NCBI GenBank assembly: GCA_943370145.1 | Contig: CALRPY020000007.1 | Location: 1-64,000 of the forward strand | DNA from: Ga0077536 sp943370145 | Lineage (GTDB): Bacteria; Pseudomonadota; Gammaproteobacteria; Ga0077536 | DNA: 64,000 nt | Direction: 5' to 3' | In this document: positions 8,081 to 16,276 of the stretch, one piece after another | Position numbering within the stretch: position 1 is the first letter of the stretch | Layout of the letters: every line of letters begins with the position of its first letter | The notes under the pieces: generated by a model | The model's database searches: none | Told to the model about the DNA's origin: nothing | The model's input: the letters and a program-made list of their open reading frames with translations, nothing else | Made by a program: the position numbers and the translations under genes

Positions 8081-8095
8081 GCAATCGATGGGCCA
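8081..8095 (-). promoter_or_regulatory. Sigma-54 (-24/-12) promoter of PEP-CTERM paralogue 3
   Basis: The minus strand reads TGGCCCATCGATTGC (GG-N10-GC), followed by AAA. An AAGCAGG block begins 13 bases beyond the -12 element, the same spacing as at the 5761-5775 site. The start codon is 105 bases downstream. The two promoters share the TGGCCC half, TTGC half and downstream block although the leaders otherwise differ. Confidence 0.8.
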
Positions 8096-8513
8096 GATCT
8101 CGCTTTGAGGGGAAAGTTATTTCAAGTGATTGATTAAATGCACTAAAAACAGGCTCTGTGGCGGGCATTCAGGCGGGATAGTCCTGCTAGGCCTGAAAGG
8201 TCCTTCGATCTGTAAACGGGGTGGACTTTCGCTTAAAACGCTTTAACTTTTTTGATCGAATTTAAATCGCCGTCGGGATCCGGATCCAGGGCTGACGGGT
8301 TCTAAAAACTCATTTGAATCAGAGGCTAAGAGATTTCCGCCTGGGCTTTGCAGCTGTAAAGTTCATTGACAGGCCCGGTTTTGAGGGGCTGGACGGCGTA
8401 TCCAGGGGCTGGATGGCGGCTGTGTCGGGCGGCTTGTTGTGAAGGAGCGTTCGGCAGGTGGCCCGCATGTCCCCTCTGGCGACTGGGTGGGGCGGCGTGC
8501 CACACGGACGCGC

Positions 8514-8566
8514 CCCTCACCCGCCGGCTTCGCCGTCGGCCTCTCCCGAGGCGGGAGAGGCGAAGC
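8514..8566 (+). repeat. REP-like palindromic repeat, forward copy
   Basis: Same unit as the 511-824 array: cctcacccgccgg, an inner gccggc/gccgtcggc part, then ctctcccgaggcgggagag and gcgaag. It is a single copy in the gap between the PEP-CTERM and TPR lipoprotein genes. Confidence 0.8.
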
Positions 8567-8701
8567 GCACTGGCTTGCGCGGGTGGAAGAGGCGGTCCGC
8601 GTTGCCCTCTCTAATACCCAGTTGCACCCGGCCGGGCTTTGCGCCCGGCAGCGGTTTCAGCCTGGAATAGCCGGCCCGCCCGCCGGGGGGCGGGCGACGG
8701 C

Positions 8702-11503
8702 TCAGATCTGCAGTTCATCCTTGAGGGTTTCGTAGGCCTCGCGCTGCTCGCCGTCGAACTGCCCGGCTTCGAGGCCATGCAGCAGCTTTCGCGCTTCTTC
8801 ACCACCGCCGCTGCGCACCAGCGCCATCGCGAGATGGAGCTTGAGTTCCGGGTTGTCGGGCAGCAGCTCGTTGGCCTTGCGCAGCGCCGCCAGCGCGGGG
8901 TCCAGCTTGTCCTGATCGAGCAGCAGCATGCCCAGCGTGTCCAGCACCGCCGGCGAGCGGGGCGCGATCGAGTTCGCCTTGTTGGCGAGTTCGAGCGCGC
9001 GCGCCGGGTTCTCGGCGCGCAGCAGCCACGCGAGGTTGTTCAGCACCAACACGTCCTGCGGGGCTTCGTCGAGCAGGTCTTCATAGAGTTTCACCGCGCG
9101 CGCAGGCTCCTGGCGCTGGCGGTAGCTGTCTGCGAGCACGAAGCGTGCGCGGAAGTCCTGCGGGTTCTTTTCGACCCAGCCCTCCAAGGTCTTCATCGCC
9201 GCCTCGCCCTGGCCGGTGCCGGCCTGCACGCGGGCAAGCTGCACGGCGCGCTCGCCGCTCGGCTGCGCTTCGAAGGCCTGGCGGTAGAGGTCGACCGCCT
9301 GTTCCGGCTTCCGCTCGAGCAGCAGCAGCTGGCCCTCGGTGGCGAGCAGGTCCGGGATCGGGCCCGCCGGCGCAATGGCCTTGAGTGCATCGAGCTTGCG
9401 GCGCGCATCGGCTGCCTTGCGCTCGCGCAAATCGATGCGGATTTCCGCGTGGCGCGCGGCCGGGTAATCCGGAGCAAGAGCCAGCGCCTGGCCGATAGCC
9501 TCACGCGCCTGCGCGAGCCGCCCGCGCGTCTCCGCAGCCTGCGCGAGCAGGAGGTAGTCCTGGGCCTGACGGTCCGGGCGGCCGACCAGGCGCTCGAAGA
9601 GTTGCGTGGCTTCGTTGACCTCGCCTCGTGCGAGTTCGAGCTGGCCAAGTTCGCGCAGCACATCGCTGCGGTCGCCCGCGTCGTTCAGCACCTGCCGCAG
9701 GATCTGCCGGGCTTCATCCTGCTGGCCCTGTGTCTGCGCAAAGCGCGCCTTCACCAGGAGGACATCGGCGTCCCCGGCTTTGGCCTTTTCCGCCGCGGCG
9801 ATACGGCTCCGGGCGCGGTCGGCTTCCCCGGCCTGCACGTCGAGCGCGGTCGCCATACCCAGCGCCTGTGCCATGGCGGGGGTGCTCGCCAGCACCTGGT
9901 CGAGTTCCGCGAGTGCACTATCCGTCTCACCCTGCCGGGTGAGTACGTTGGCGAGATTCACGCGCAGCAGCGCATCGTCCGGCGCGAGTTTCAGCGACTG
10001 CTCGAACAGTTCGCGTGCCCGCGCCAGGTCGCCGGTCTGTGCCTTCGCGATCGCGAGCATGCTCAGCGCCTGCGTGTCCTCCGGCCGCTCGCGCAGCACC
10101 GCCTCCAGCCGAGTGATGCCTTCGCCGGTGCGTCCGGTTTGCAAGAGGGCCTGCGCTTCGGCCAAGGCAGGATCGAACTTCGTCTCGCTGACGGCGGCCG
10201 CTTCAGCGAAGGCGCTCTTCGCCTCGCCCAGTTCGCCGGCAGCGGTGAGGACGAGGCCCAGGTTGACGAGGCCGCGGCTGTCCTTCTGTTCCCCCTGCAC
10301 GACTTTCCGGAGGAGCTCGGCGGCGGCCTTTGGATCGTTGTTCGTCAGTTTGATCTGGGCGAGCAGTTCGAGCGCGGCCGGGTCCGGCTTCTCACGCTCG
10401 ACCAGCGGCCGGAGCAGCGGCTCGATCTTTTCCCGCTGGCCGCCGGACGCATAGGTTGCAGCCAGCGTGCGGCGCACGGTGTCCGCCTGCGGATAGGCGC
10501 TCAGGCAGCTCTCGAGGTAGGTGATGGCCTGGTTCTGGCGCTCGGTCGCCGCGAGGCTCACCCCCGCGTAGCAGGACACCCGCGCGTAGTTCGGGAACTT
10601 GCCCAGCACTTCCTGGAATTTCTCGGCCGCAGGCAGGAGCTTGCCGTCGCGCATCGCAAGCAGACCCTCGCCGAAGACGGCGTAGGGGTTCACGAAGCCG
10701 CGCTGGCGCAGGGTTTTCACGTCCGCGGCCGCACCGTCACGGTCGTCGAGTTCCAGGCGCACCATCACGCGCGCGATGAGGTCGTTCGCGTTCTGGCTGC
10801 GCTTGGTGATGGCTTCGGAATATGCGGCCTCGGCGGCCTTGGGGTCGTTCTTGACCCGCATGAGGTCGCCCAGCAGGCTCCAGCCCGGGGCGAAGCCGGG
10901 GGCGGCCTCGGTGGCCTTTTTCGCCAGCGCCGCAGCTTCGTCGAGCTTGCGCGCTGCGATCGCGCGCTGGGATTTGCCGGTGAGGGCCATACCGTTGTTG
11001 CCGTCGAGCGCGAGGGCTTCCATGAACGATGCGTCCGCAGCTTCGCCCTGCTCGAGGCTCATCTGCGCCATGCCGCGGATGGCGAGCATCTCGGCGACTT
11101 CGGACGCTGGGCGCTCGCCGCCGCGGAACTGCTCCACGGAGGCTATCGCGTCTTCATATTTCCGTCCGAGCATCAGCGCATTGAGCCGCAGCAGCGCGAT
11201 CTTCGCTTCCTCGATGCCGCTGGACGCCGCCTTGTCGAGTTCGATGGCAGCCGCCTTGCCATTGCCGTCGTCCACGTACAGCCGGGCGAGCAGTATGCGC
11301 GCGGGGCCGTTCCCGGGTTCCGTCTGCAGGGCCTGTTTCAGCGACAGCACCGCCTCCTTGGTATTGCCCTTCGCGTAAGCCTGTTCCGCGAGTTCGAGGT
11401 ATTCGCCGGGCGTCGGCGTCTGCTCGCAGGCGGCAAGAACCGCGAGCGCTAGAGCGGTGACGAGGGCCTTGCGGCGGCGGCTGGACGGCAGTCCGGTTCT
11501 CAT
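8702..11503 (-). CDS. prsT: PEP-CTERM system TPR-repeat lipoprotein PrsT
   Basis: 933 residues, matching the length of the XrtA/PEP-CTERM-associated TPR lipoprotein family (PrsT, TIGR02917). The N-terminus is a lipoprotein signal peptide with lipobox L-A-A-C (Cys26). The rest is almost entirely tetratricopeptide repeats, with A-x-x-x-Y/L and G-x-x-x-A spaced every ~34 residues (for example Y-L-E-L-A-E-Q-A-Y-A-K-G-N near 33-46). A GGAAGG ribosome binding site precedes the ATG. PrsT is thought to be an outer-membrane scaffold for EPS export or PEP-CTERM assembly. It lies between the PEP-CTERM genes and the LolA-like gene, all on the minus strand. No sigma-54 site was found upstream. Confidence 0.9.
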   Translation of the reverse strand: MRTGLPSSRRRKALVTALALAVLAACEQTPTPGEYLELAEQAYAKGNTKEAVLSLKQALQTEPGNGPARILLARLYVDDGNGKAAAIELDKAASSGIEEAKIALLRLNALMLGRKYEDAIASVEQFRGGERPASEVAEMLAIRGMAQMSLEQGEAADASFMEALALDGNNGMALTGKSQRAIAARKLDEAAALAKKATEAAPGFAPGWSLLGDLMRVKNDPKAAEAAYSEAITKRSQNANDLIARVMVRLELDDRDGAAADVKTLRQRGFVNPYAVFGEGLLAMRDGKLLPAAEKFQEVLGKFPNYARVSCYAGVSLAATERQNQAITYLESCLSAYPQADTVRRTLAATYASGGQREKIEPLLRPLVEREKPDPAALELLAQIKLTNNDPKAAAELLRKVVQGEQKDSRGLVNLGLVLTAAGELGEAKSAFAEAAAVSETKFDPALAEAQALLQTGRTGEGITRLEAVLRERPEDTQALSMLAIAKAQTGDLARARELFEQSLKLAPDDALLRVNLANVLTRQGETDSALAELDQVLASTPAMAQALGMATALDVQAGEADRARSRIAAAEKAKAGDADVLLVKARFAQTQGQQDEARQILRQVLNDAGDRSDVLRELGQLELARGEVNEATQLFERLVGRPDRQAQDYLLLAQAAETRGRLAQAREAIGQALALAPDYPAARHAEIRIDLRERKAADARRKLDALKAIAPAGPIPDLLATEGQLLLLERKPEQAVDLYRQAFEAQPSGERAVQLARVQAGTGQGEAAMKTLEGWVEKNPQDFRARFVLADSYRQRQEPARAVKLYEDLLDEAPQDVLVLNNLAWLLRAENPARALELANKANSIAPRSPAVLDTLGMLLLDQDKLDPALAALRKANELLPDNPELKLHLAMALVRSGGGEEARKLLHGLEAGQFDGEQREAYETLKDELQI

Positions 11504-11676
11504 GGGTCCTTCCTTTGATCGTCGACTTGAACGGCGCGGTTAATTATGTCGGCCATGAACGCGCGCCACTTGATAAGACAGCGTTGTGCGGAACGCTCCG
11601 CGAGCTTGGGCCAAGCGGGCCGGCGTAGGCTCCGCCCGCTCCAGCATGTAACCAATGCTAACAGTCCGGGCGCTGC

Positions 11677-12429
11677 TCAGTTCTGCAGCTTCCGCAAGAA
11701 CTCCTTGGTGAACACCTTGTCCGGAATCTCCCGCTTCTTCAGCCCGCTGTACTGCAGCACCGACTGCTCACCCTTGCGCAGCGCATCTGTCAGCACCAGG
11801 CGGGCAGGGCGGATGACGCCGCCCATGTCCTTGAAGTCCTCGTAGATGCCGGATTTCATCAGGCGCTTGGAGACCGTGTAGAACTCGACCTTCACCGGGC
11901 GCTTCGTCGCGACGTCGACCCAGTACAGCACGCGCTGGTAGGTCACGCCCTTGCGGGCGGCGGTGAGTTCGAGTTGGGCGCATTTCTTTCCGTCGACCAC
12001 TTCTTCCTTCACCAGCGTGGCGTTGTAGTCGCCGGAGAAATTGGCGCGCGCGAGGTCACCGTTGGCAACCTGGCCGGTCAGGCGCTGGGACAGGGGCAGC
12101 CGCACGGGCTGGGACACGTTCGGCATGAAGACCCACAGATCGGCGCCCTTCAGCAGCATGACCTGGCCTTTTTCGGAGGCCGGTGCGGTGGTGCGCACCA
12201 CGCTGTTGTCGTGGCCCTTCTGCAGCACCTGGTAGGCGTGCATGTCCTGGCCGCTCTTGCCGGTGGTGGTCACTTTGACTTCGACCTGGAAGGGCTCGGT
12301 GGGGAAGCGGATGGCGTCCGCGGCTTTAACCAGGGCATTGGCATCCAGGGCCAGGGCCGGGAGGGTGGCCAGGAGGCTGGCGACGAGGGCGACGAGGCGC
12401 AGCGTTTGGTTCGGATGATGTAGAGGCAT
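11677..12429 (-). CDS. LolA-like outer membrane lipoprotein-sorting protein
   Basis: 250 residues. A signal peptide (L-R-L-V-A-L-V-A-S-L-L-A-T-L-P-A-L-A near 10-28) precedes a periplasmic beta-sheet protein of the LolA-like superfamily (COG2834 type). The motif L-K-G-A-D-L-W-V-F-M-P is near 110, and D-G-K-K-C-A-Q-L-E-L and Y-W-V-D-V-A-T-K-R-P-V-K-V-E-F follow. The ATG at 12429 is preferred because a longer reading would translate a REP palindrome into S-S-P-L-P-L-R-E-R-R. Such proteins are commonly encoded with FtsX-type ABC transporters and outer-membrane barrels, as here, and may carry a hydrophobic cargo across the periplasm. It is divergent from the ABC ATPase gene at 12698. Confidence 0.85.
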   Translation of the reverse strand: MPLHHPNQTLRLVALVASLLATLPALALDANALVKAADAIRFPTEPFQVEVKVTTTGKSGQDMHAYQVLQKGHDNSVVRTTAPASEKGQVMLLKGADLWVFMPNVSQPVRLPLSQRLTGQVANGDLARANFSGDYNATLVKEEVVDGKKCAQLELTAARKGVTYQRVLYWVDVATKRPVKVEFYTVSKRLMKSGIYEDFKDMGGVIRPARLVLTDALRKGEQSVLQYSGLKKREIPDKVFTKEFLRKLQN

Positions 12430-12514
12430 CTTGGGGTCCTGTCGTGGGTCGCGGTGGTTTATGTTAGCGCGAAGTTCGAGCGTCGCCCGCACCGGGCGTG
12501 GGCCGTTCCTAGGC

Positions 12515-12588
12515 GCTCTTCGCCTCTCCCGGAGCGGGAGAGGCGAAGAGCGGTGCGGCGGCCCCTCACGGCCCGGGAGAGGCGAAGA
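12515..12588. repeat. Perfect 17-bp REP-like palindrome plus partial second copy
   Basis: Bases 12515-12531 (gctcttcgcctctcccg) and 12535-12551 are perfect inverted repeats around a 3-base loop. A shortened copy (cccctcacggcccgggagaggcgaag) follows to 12588. The palindrome sits in the 268-base divergent promoter region between the LolA-like gene and the ABC ATPase gene, upstream of both. Confidence 0.85.
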
Positions 12589-12697
12589 TTTCCTCAAGCG
12601 CGAAAACCTTGTGCAATCCGCCGCTGACTGATTTAATTTCAGTGCCTTAAAGCGACCAGCTGATAAATGTCATGAGCCAGTCCGGGAGCAGGAATCG

Positions 12698-13372
12698 ATG
12701 AGCGCCGTGCGCGTCGAGCATGTTTATAAAGAGTACAAGCTCGGCACCCAGACGGTCCACGCGTTGCAAGACATCTCCATGGTGGTTGCGCCGGGCCGCT
12801 TTCTGGCCATCGCCGGGCCATCCGGCAGCGGCAAGACGACCCTGCTGAACATGATTGGCTGCATCGATACGCCCAGCAAAGGCGACATCTTCATCGGCGA
12901 GGAAATGGTCAGCCGCAAGACGCCGGATGAACTTGCCGCGCTGCGTGCCCGCACGCTCGGCTTCGTGTTCCAGACCTTCAACCTGCTGCCCGTGCTGGAT
13001 GCTTGGGAAAATGTCGAATACCCGATGCTCCAGCGGCCGGATCTCACCAAGAAGGAACGGCACGAGCGGGTGCGGCATTACCTCGAGACGGTGGGGCTTG
13101 CGAACCGCATGCGCCAGCGGCCCAACGAGTTGAGCGGCGGCCAGCGGCAGCGCGTGGCGATCGCCCGCGCGCTGGCCGGCGGGCCCAGCATCATCCTCGC
13201 CGACGAGCCCACCGCGAACCTGGACTCGAAAACCGGCGAGAGCATCCTCGCGCTGATGAAGCATATAAATGAAACGGAGAAGACGACGTTCATCTTCTCC
13301 ACCCATGATTTCCGGATCATGGAAATGGCCGACCGCGTGGTCAGCGTCGCCGACGGCAAGCTGGTCGTCTGA
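12698..13372 (+). CDS. ABC transporter ATP-binding protein, LolD/MacB type
   Basis: 224-residue ATPase with all catalytic elements: Walker A G-P-S-G-S-G-K-T-T (about 40-48), Q-loop F-Q-T-F-N-L-L (about 92-98), signature L-S-G-G-Q (about 144-148), Walker B I-I-L-A-D-E-P-T (about 165-172) and the switch His in F-S-T-H-D. The start is at MSAVRVEHVY with an AGGA ribosome binding site. It belongs to the LolD/MacB/FtsE family that drives FtsX-type permeases. The only such permeases in the window are those at 1.7-4.6 kb, so it probably energises them although it is encoded 8 kb away on the other strand. The outer-membrane protein gene follows 31 bases later. Confidence 0.9.
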   Translation: MSAVRVEHVYKEYKLGTQTVHALQDISMVVAPGRFLAIAGPSGSGKTTLLNMIGCIDTPSKGDIFIGEEMVSRKTPDELAALRARTLGFVFQTFNLLPVLDAWENVEYPMLQRPDLTKKERHERVRHYLETVGLANRMRQRPNELSGGQRQRVAIARALAGGPSIILADEPTANLDSKTGESILALMKHINETEKTTFIFSTHDFRIMEMADRVVSVADGKLVV

Positions 13373-13403
13373 GCATCGCGCCCGCGCCGGCAGGGACCCC
13401 ACT

Positions 13404-14945
13404 ATGAAACGGACGCTTCGTCTCTCCCCACTGGCCGCCGCCATCGTGGCCGCCCTTGCGCTGGCCGCGTCTGGTCCGCTGTCCGCCCAGGAGTCCATGG
13501 ACGACCTGTTCGACGCGGCCGACGAGCCCGCCGACGCCGCGCCGGCAGCCGCAGAAGCCGCCGAGGCCGACAGTGTCGAGGACCTCTTCGAAGACACCGC
13601 GGAACCCGCCGCCGACACCGTGGCACCCGCCGAGGGCGCGGGCGAGGCGGGCAGCCTCGACGATCTCTTCGAAGCCGCGCCCGACGCCGTCGCCGGCAGC
13701 GTCGCCGAGCCGGCCGAGGAAAAGGCGCCGGCCATCCGGGCGAGCGGCTTCTTCCAGAATGAATTCGCGTACACCACGCCGGACGAATCGCACTTCTCGA
13801 AGTTCCGCAACATCCTGAAACTGAGACTGAACGGCAGCCTGAGCCCACGCGTGAAGTGGCAGCTGGGCGGGCACGTCGAATACGACCCGGTCTTCGAGTT
13901 CGAGAACTTCTACAACGACCGCGTCGAGGACGACGAGAAGCTTTTCGGCTACATCGACGAGTCCTACCTCGACATCGACGCCGACAACTGGGAAATCCGG
14001 CTCGGCCGCCAGCACATCATCTGGGGCGAGATGGTGGGCCTGTTCTTCGCGGACGTCATCTCGGCGCTCGACTTGCGCGAATTCGTGCTGCAGGATTTCG
14101 ACATGCTCCGCATCCCGCAGTGGGCAGCGCGCGCGGAGTATTTCAGCGGCGACTTCCACGGCGAGTTCGTCTACATCCCCGTGATGACGGTCGACAACAT
14201 CGGTGTCTTCGGCGCGGACTACTACCCGTATCCCGTCGAGCTGCCGCCGGGCGTGCAGGGCATTTTTCTCGACGACAAGGCCCCGCGCAGCGACTGGGAC
14301 GACTTCGGCGCCGGCGCGCGGGCCTCGTACCTCAAGAACGGCTGGGACGTCTCGGCCTTCTACTACACGAGCCCGGACAAGACCGCCGCGTTGGACCGCC
14401 GTATCTCGCTTGCGCTCGCGCCGACGGTCACCTTCAAGCCCATCCACGAGCGCATCCACCAGTTCGGCAGCACGCTCGCGAAGGACTTCGGCAGCTTCGT
14501 GCTGAAGGCCGAGGCCATCCAGACCCTGGATCGCCTGATGAGCGTGACCCGTCTCGTCGATCTCGATGGGCTCATCGAGACGGACGAACTGCGCTACGTG
14601 GTTGGCGCCGACTGGGCCACCGAGACCGGCCACAACATCAACCTGCAGTTCTTCCAGACCTGGTTCCAGGACCACGACAGCGACATGCTGTACAAGGAAC
14701 TCGAAACCGGCGTGAGCTTGCTGTTCACGACCACGAGCTGGCACCCGGACATCACGCCCGAAGTCCTGTACATCCGCAGCCTCGACCGCAACGAGTGGAA
14801 CCTGCAGACCAAGGTATCCTGGGAGTTCGTGCAGAACTGGCGCGCGGTGCTGGGCGGCGACGTGTTCGGCGGCCCGCGCACGGGGCTGTTCGGCCAGTTC
14901 GACGACACCGACCGCGTCTACACGGAGCTCCGCTTCAGCTTCTAG
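13404..14945 (+). CDS. Outer-membrane beta-barrel protein with acidic repeat region
   Basis: 513 residues. The start is the ATG at 13404, where a signal peptide begins (cleavage near L-S-A-Q, ~28). Residues 31-110 form an acidic Ala/Pro-rich segment with three spaced copies of S-x-(D/E)-D-L-F-(D/E) at 31-37, 57-63 and 84-90. The remainder alternates aromatic and polar residues as in outer-membrane barrels, contains G-R-Q-H-I-I-W-G-E, and ends in Arg-Phe-Ser-Phe, the terminal Phe expected for BAM-dependent insertion. It resembles DUF1302-type outer-membrane proteins that occur with FtsX-type ABC transporters and LolA-like proteins. It is probably cotranscribed with the ATPase and is the likely outer-membrane end of that export path. 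Confidence 0.8.
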   Translation: MKRTLRLSPLAAAIVAALALAASGPLSAQESMDDLFDAADEPADAAPAAAEAAEADSVEDLFEDTAEPAADTVAPAEGAGEAGSLDDLFEAAPDAVAGSVAEPAEEKAPAIRASGFFQNEFAYTTPDESHFSKFRNILKLRLNGSLSPRVKWQLGGHVEYDPVFEFENFYNDRVEDDEKLFGYIDESYLDIDADNWEIRLGRQHIIWGEMVGLFFADVISALDLREFVLQDFDMLRIPQWAARAEYFSGDFHGEFVYIPVMTVDNIGVFGADYYPYPVELPPGVQGIFLDDKAPRSDWDDFGAGARASYLKNGWDVSAFYYTSPDKTAALDRRISLALAPTVTFKPIHERIHQFGSTLAKDFGSFVLKAEAIQTLDRLMSVTRLVDLDGLIETDELRYVVGADWATETGHNINLQFFQTWFQDHDSDMLYKELETGVSLLFTTTSWHPDITPEVLYIRSLDRNEWNLQTKVSWEFVQNWRAVLGGDVFGGPRTGLFGQFDDTDRVYTELRFSF

Positions 14946-15067
14946 GCCGCGCGGCCGAAAGCTGATTGAGGTCAGACGGCCCGGTCCGGTGGCCGTGCTA
15001 GACTCTCACGAGTTTTTCCTGCACAAGGCCCGCCGGGCCGTCGTGTAACGGGACACGGATGTAGCGC

Positions 15068-16276
15068 ATGCCAATCAGAATCAAGCTGGCCCGCAGCCCC
15101 AAGGAAATCGACGACGCGTTGTGGCTGCGCCACGAAGTGTTCGTCGTCGAGGACGGCAAGTTTGGCGGCAAACCCGTGCCCGGCCACCGTCTGGTGGACC
15201 ATTTCGATGCCTTCCCCAGCGTCTACCACGTCGTCGCCTACGAACACAAAGAGCCGGTCGCCACGATGCGGCTGGTCAAGGACAGCGAGGCCGGCCTGCC
15301 GGTCGACGAGCTCTACGACTTTGCCGCCTATCGCCGCAACGCCGTGGCCGATCTGGCCGGCCTGGGGCCCGAATGGGCCGACCGCGACACCCCTGTGTTC
15401 GGCAGCGCCGGCATGCTCGCCATCCGCGCGCCGTGGCGGCGCCGACGCGACGTCATCCGCGCGATGTTCCGCATGGCGGCCACGGTCTGCCAGGGCTACG
15501 GCGCGTCGCATGTCGTCGTCGTCGTCAATTACGAGACGGCCGGCATGTACCGGCGCCTCGGCTTCACCGAACTCGCCGAGAAGATCTGGAACGAGGAAAT
15601 CGGTAACCACGTGATTCCCCTCGCCGGCACCACGCAGCAGTTCATCGGCTGGGCGCTCGGCGATCTGCCGGACACGGCCTTGAGTTCGTTCAAGGACAGT
15701 TTCGAGCGCCTCGTGCTGCGCTCAGGCGAAGAGGTGTTCCACGAAGGCGATATTGGCGAGCACGCCTACGTCATCGAGGCAGGCGAAATCCGGATTTCGC
15801 GCACCCGCGAGGGGGATCGGGAACTGACCCTGGCGCACCTCGGCCGCGGCCAGCTGTTCGGCGAACTCGCGCTGCTCGACGACCAGCCCCGGGCGGCGAC
15901 GGCCACCGCCCTTGTCGATACCGAACTGATGACGCTGGACCGCAAGAGCTTCGAAACCCAACTGCACGACCATCCCGAACGCGCGCGGCGCCTGTTCAAG
16001 GTTTTCGCCTCCCGCATGCGTTCGATGGACGAATTGGCGATGGTGCTGGCCTTCGCGCATCCGTCGCAGCGGCTGGAGTTCGCGCTGGAGGCGGCGCGCA
16101 AGCAGGCGGCGCCGGACCGTGGCAACCCGGCGGAACTCGTGTTCCGCGGCGGGCCGAAAGAGCTGGCGCTGATGGCGGCGGTGGACGAAGAGGTCACCCG
16201 CCAGTACCTGGAAAGCGCGTCCGGTACGGGGCGTCTCGCGTTTTCCGAGCGCCATATCGCGTTCCTGAAGCCCTGA
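15068..16276 (+). CDS. GNAT/acyltransferase-like domain fused to cyclic-nucleotide-binding domain
   Basis: 402 residues. Residues 1-190 resemble GNAT-fold N-acyl amino acid or autoinducer synthases: R-H-E-V-F-V-V-E-D near 20-28, A-T-M-R-L-V near 64, and a G-S-A-G-M-L-A-I...R-R-R-R-D-V acyl-CoA-binding region near 115-130. Residues 215-320 are a cNMP-binding domain with a phosphate-binding cassette F-G-E-L-A-L-L-D-D-Q-P-R-A-A-T-A that retains the Arg needed to bind cAMP/cGMP. The last ~60 residues look like a CRP-type winged helix. The order is the reverse of mycobacterial cAMP-gated acetyltransferases. It precedes the XrtA operon on the same strand, suggesting nucleotide-controlled acylation linked to EPS production, but the substrate is unknown. 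Confidence 0.82.
   Translation: MPIRIKLARSPKEIDDALWLRHEVFVVEDGKFGGKPVPGHRLVDHFDAFPSVYHVVAYEHKEPVATMRLVKDSEAGLPVDELYDFAAYRRNAVADLAGLGPEWADRDTPVFGSAGMLAIRAPWRRRRDVIRAMFRMAATVCQGYGASHVVVVVNYETAGMYRRLGFTELAEKIWNEEIGNHVIPLAGTTQQFIGWALGDLPDTALSSFKDSFERLVLRSGEEVFHEGDIGEHAYVIEAGEIRISRTREGDRELTLAHLGRGQLFGELALLDDQPRAATATALVDTELMTLDRKSFETQLHDHPERARRLFKVFASRMRSMDELAMVLAFAHPSQRLEFALEAARKQAAPDRGNPAELVFRGGPKELALMAAVDEEVTRQYLESASGTGRLAFSERHIAFLKP

Larger units (their letters stand above)
7977..8701. other. 725-base intergenic region between PEP-CTERM and prsT-like genes
   Basis: No supportable gene. It contains the leader and sigma-54 promoter of the PEP-CTERM gene (8081-8095), an AT-rich stretch at about 8100-8330, one REP-like palindrome (8514-8566), and a G/C-rich inverted repeat near 8674-8695 just downstream of the TPR lipoprotein stop. 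That last repeat could act as a transcript end, but no T-run is seen. Confidence 0.7.

Noticed and set aside
8639..11452. 937-residue open frame on the plus strand opposite prsT
   Set aside because: It is the antisense shadow of the TPR lipoprotein gene in high-GC sequence; no domain, start site or ribosome binding site is seen.
12430..12597. N-terminal extension of the LolA-like protein
   Set aside because: These residues are a translated REP palindrome (S-S-P-L-P-L-R-E-R-R); the signal peptide begins at the ATG at 12429.
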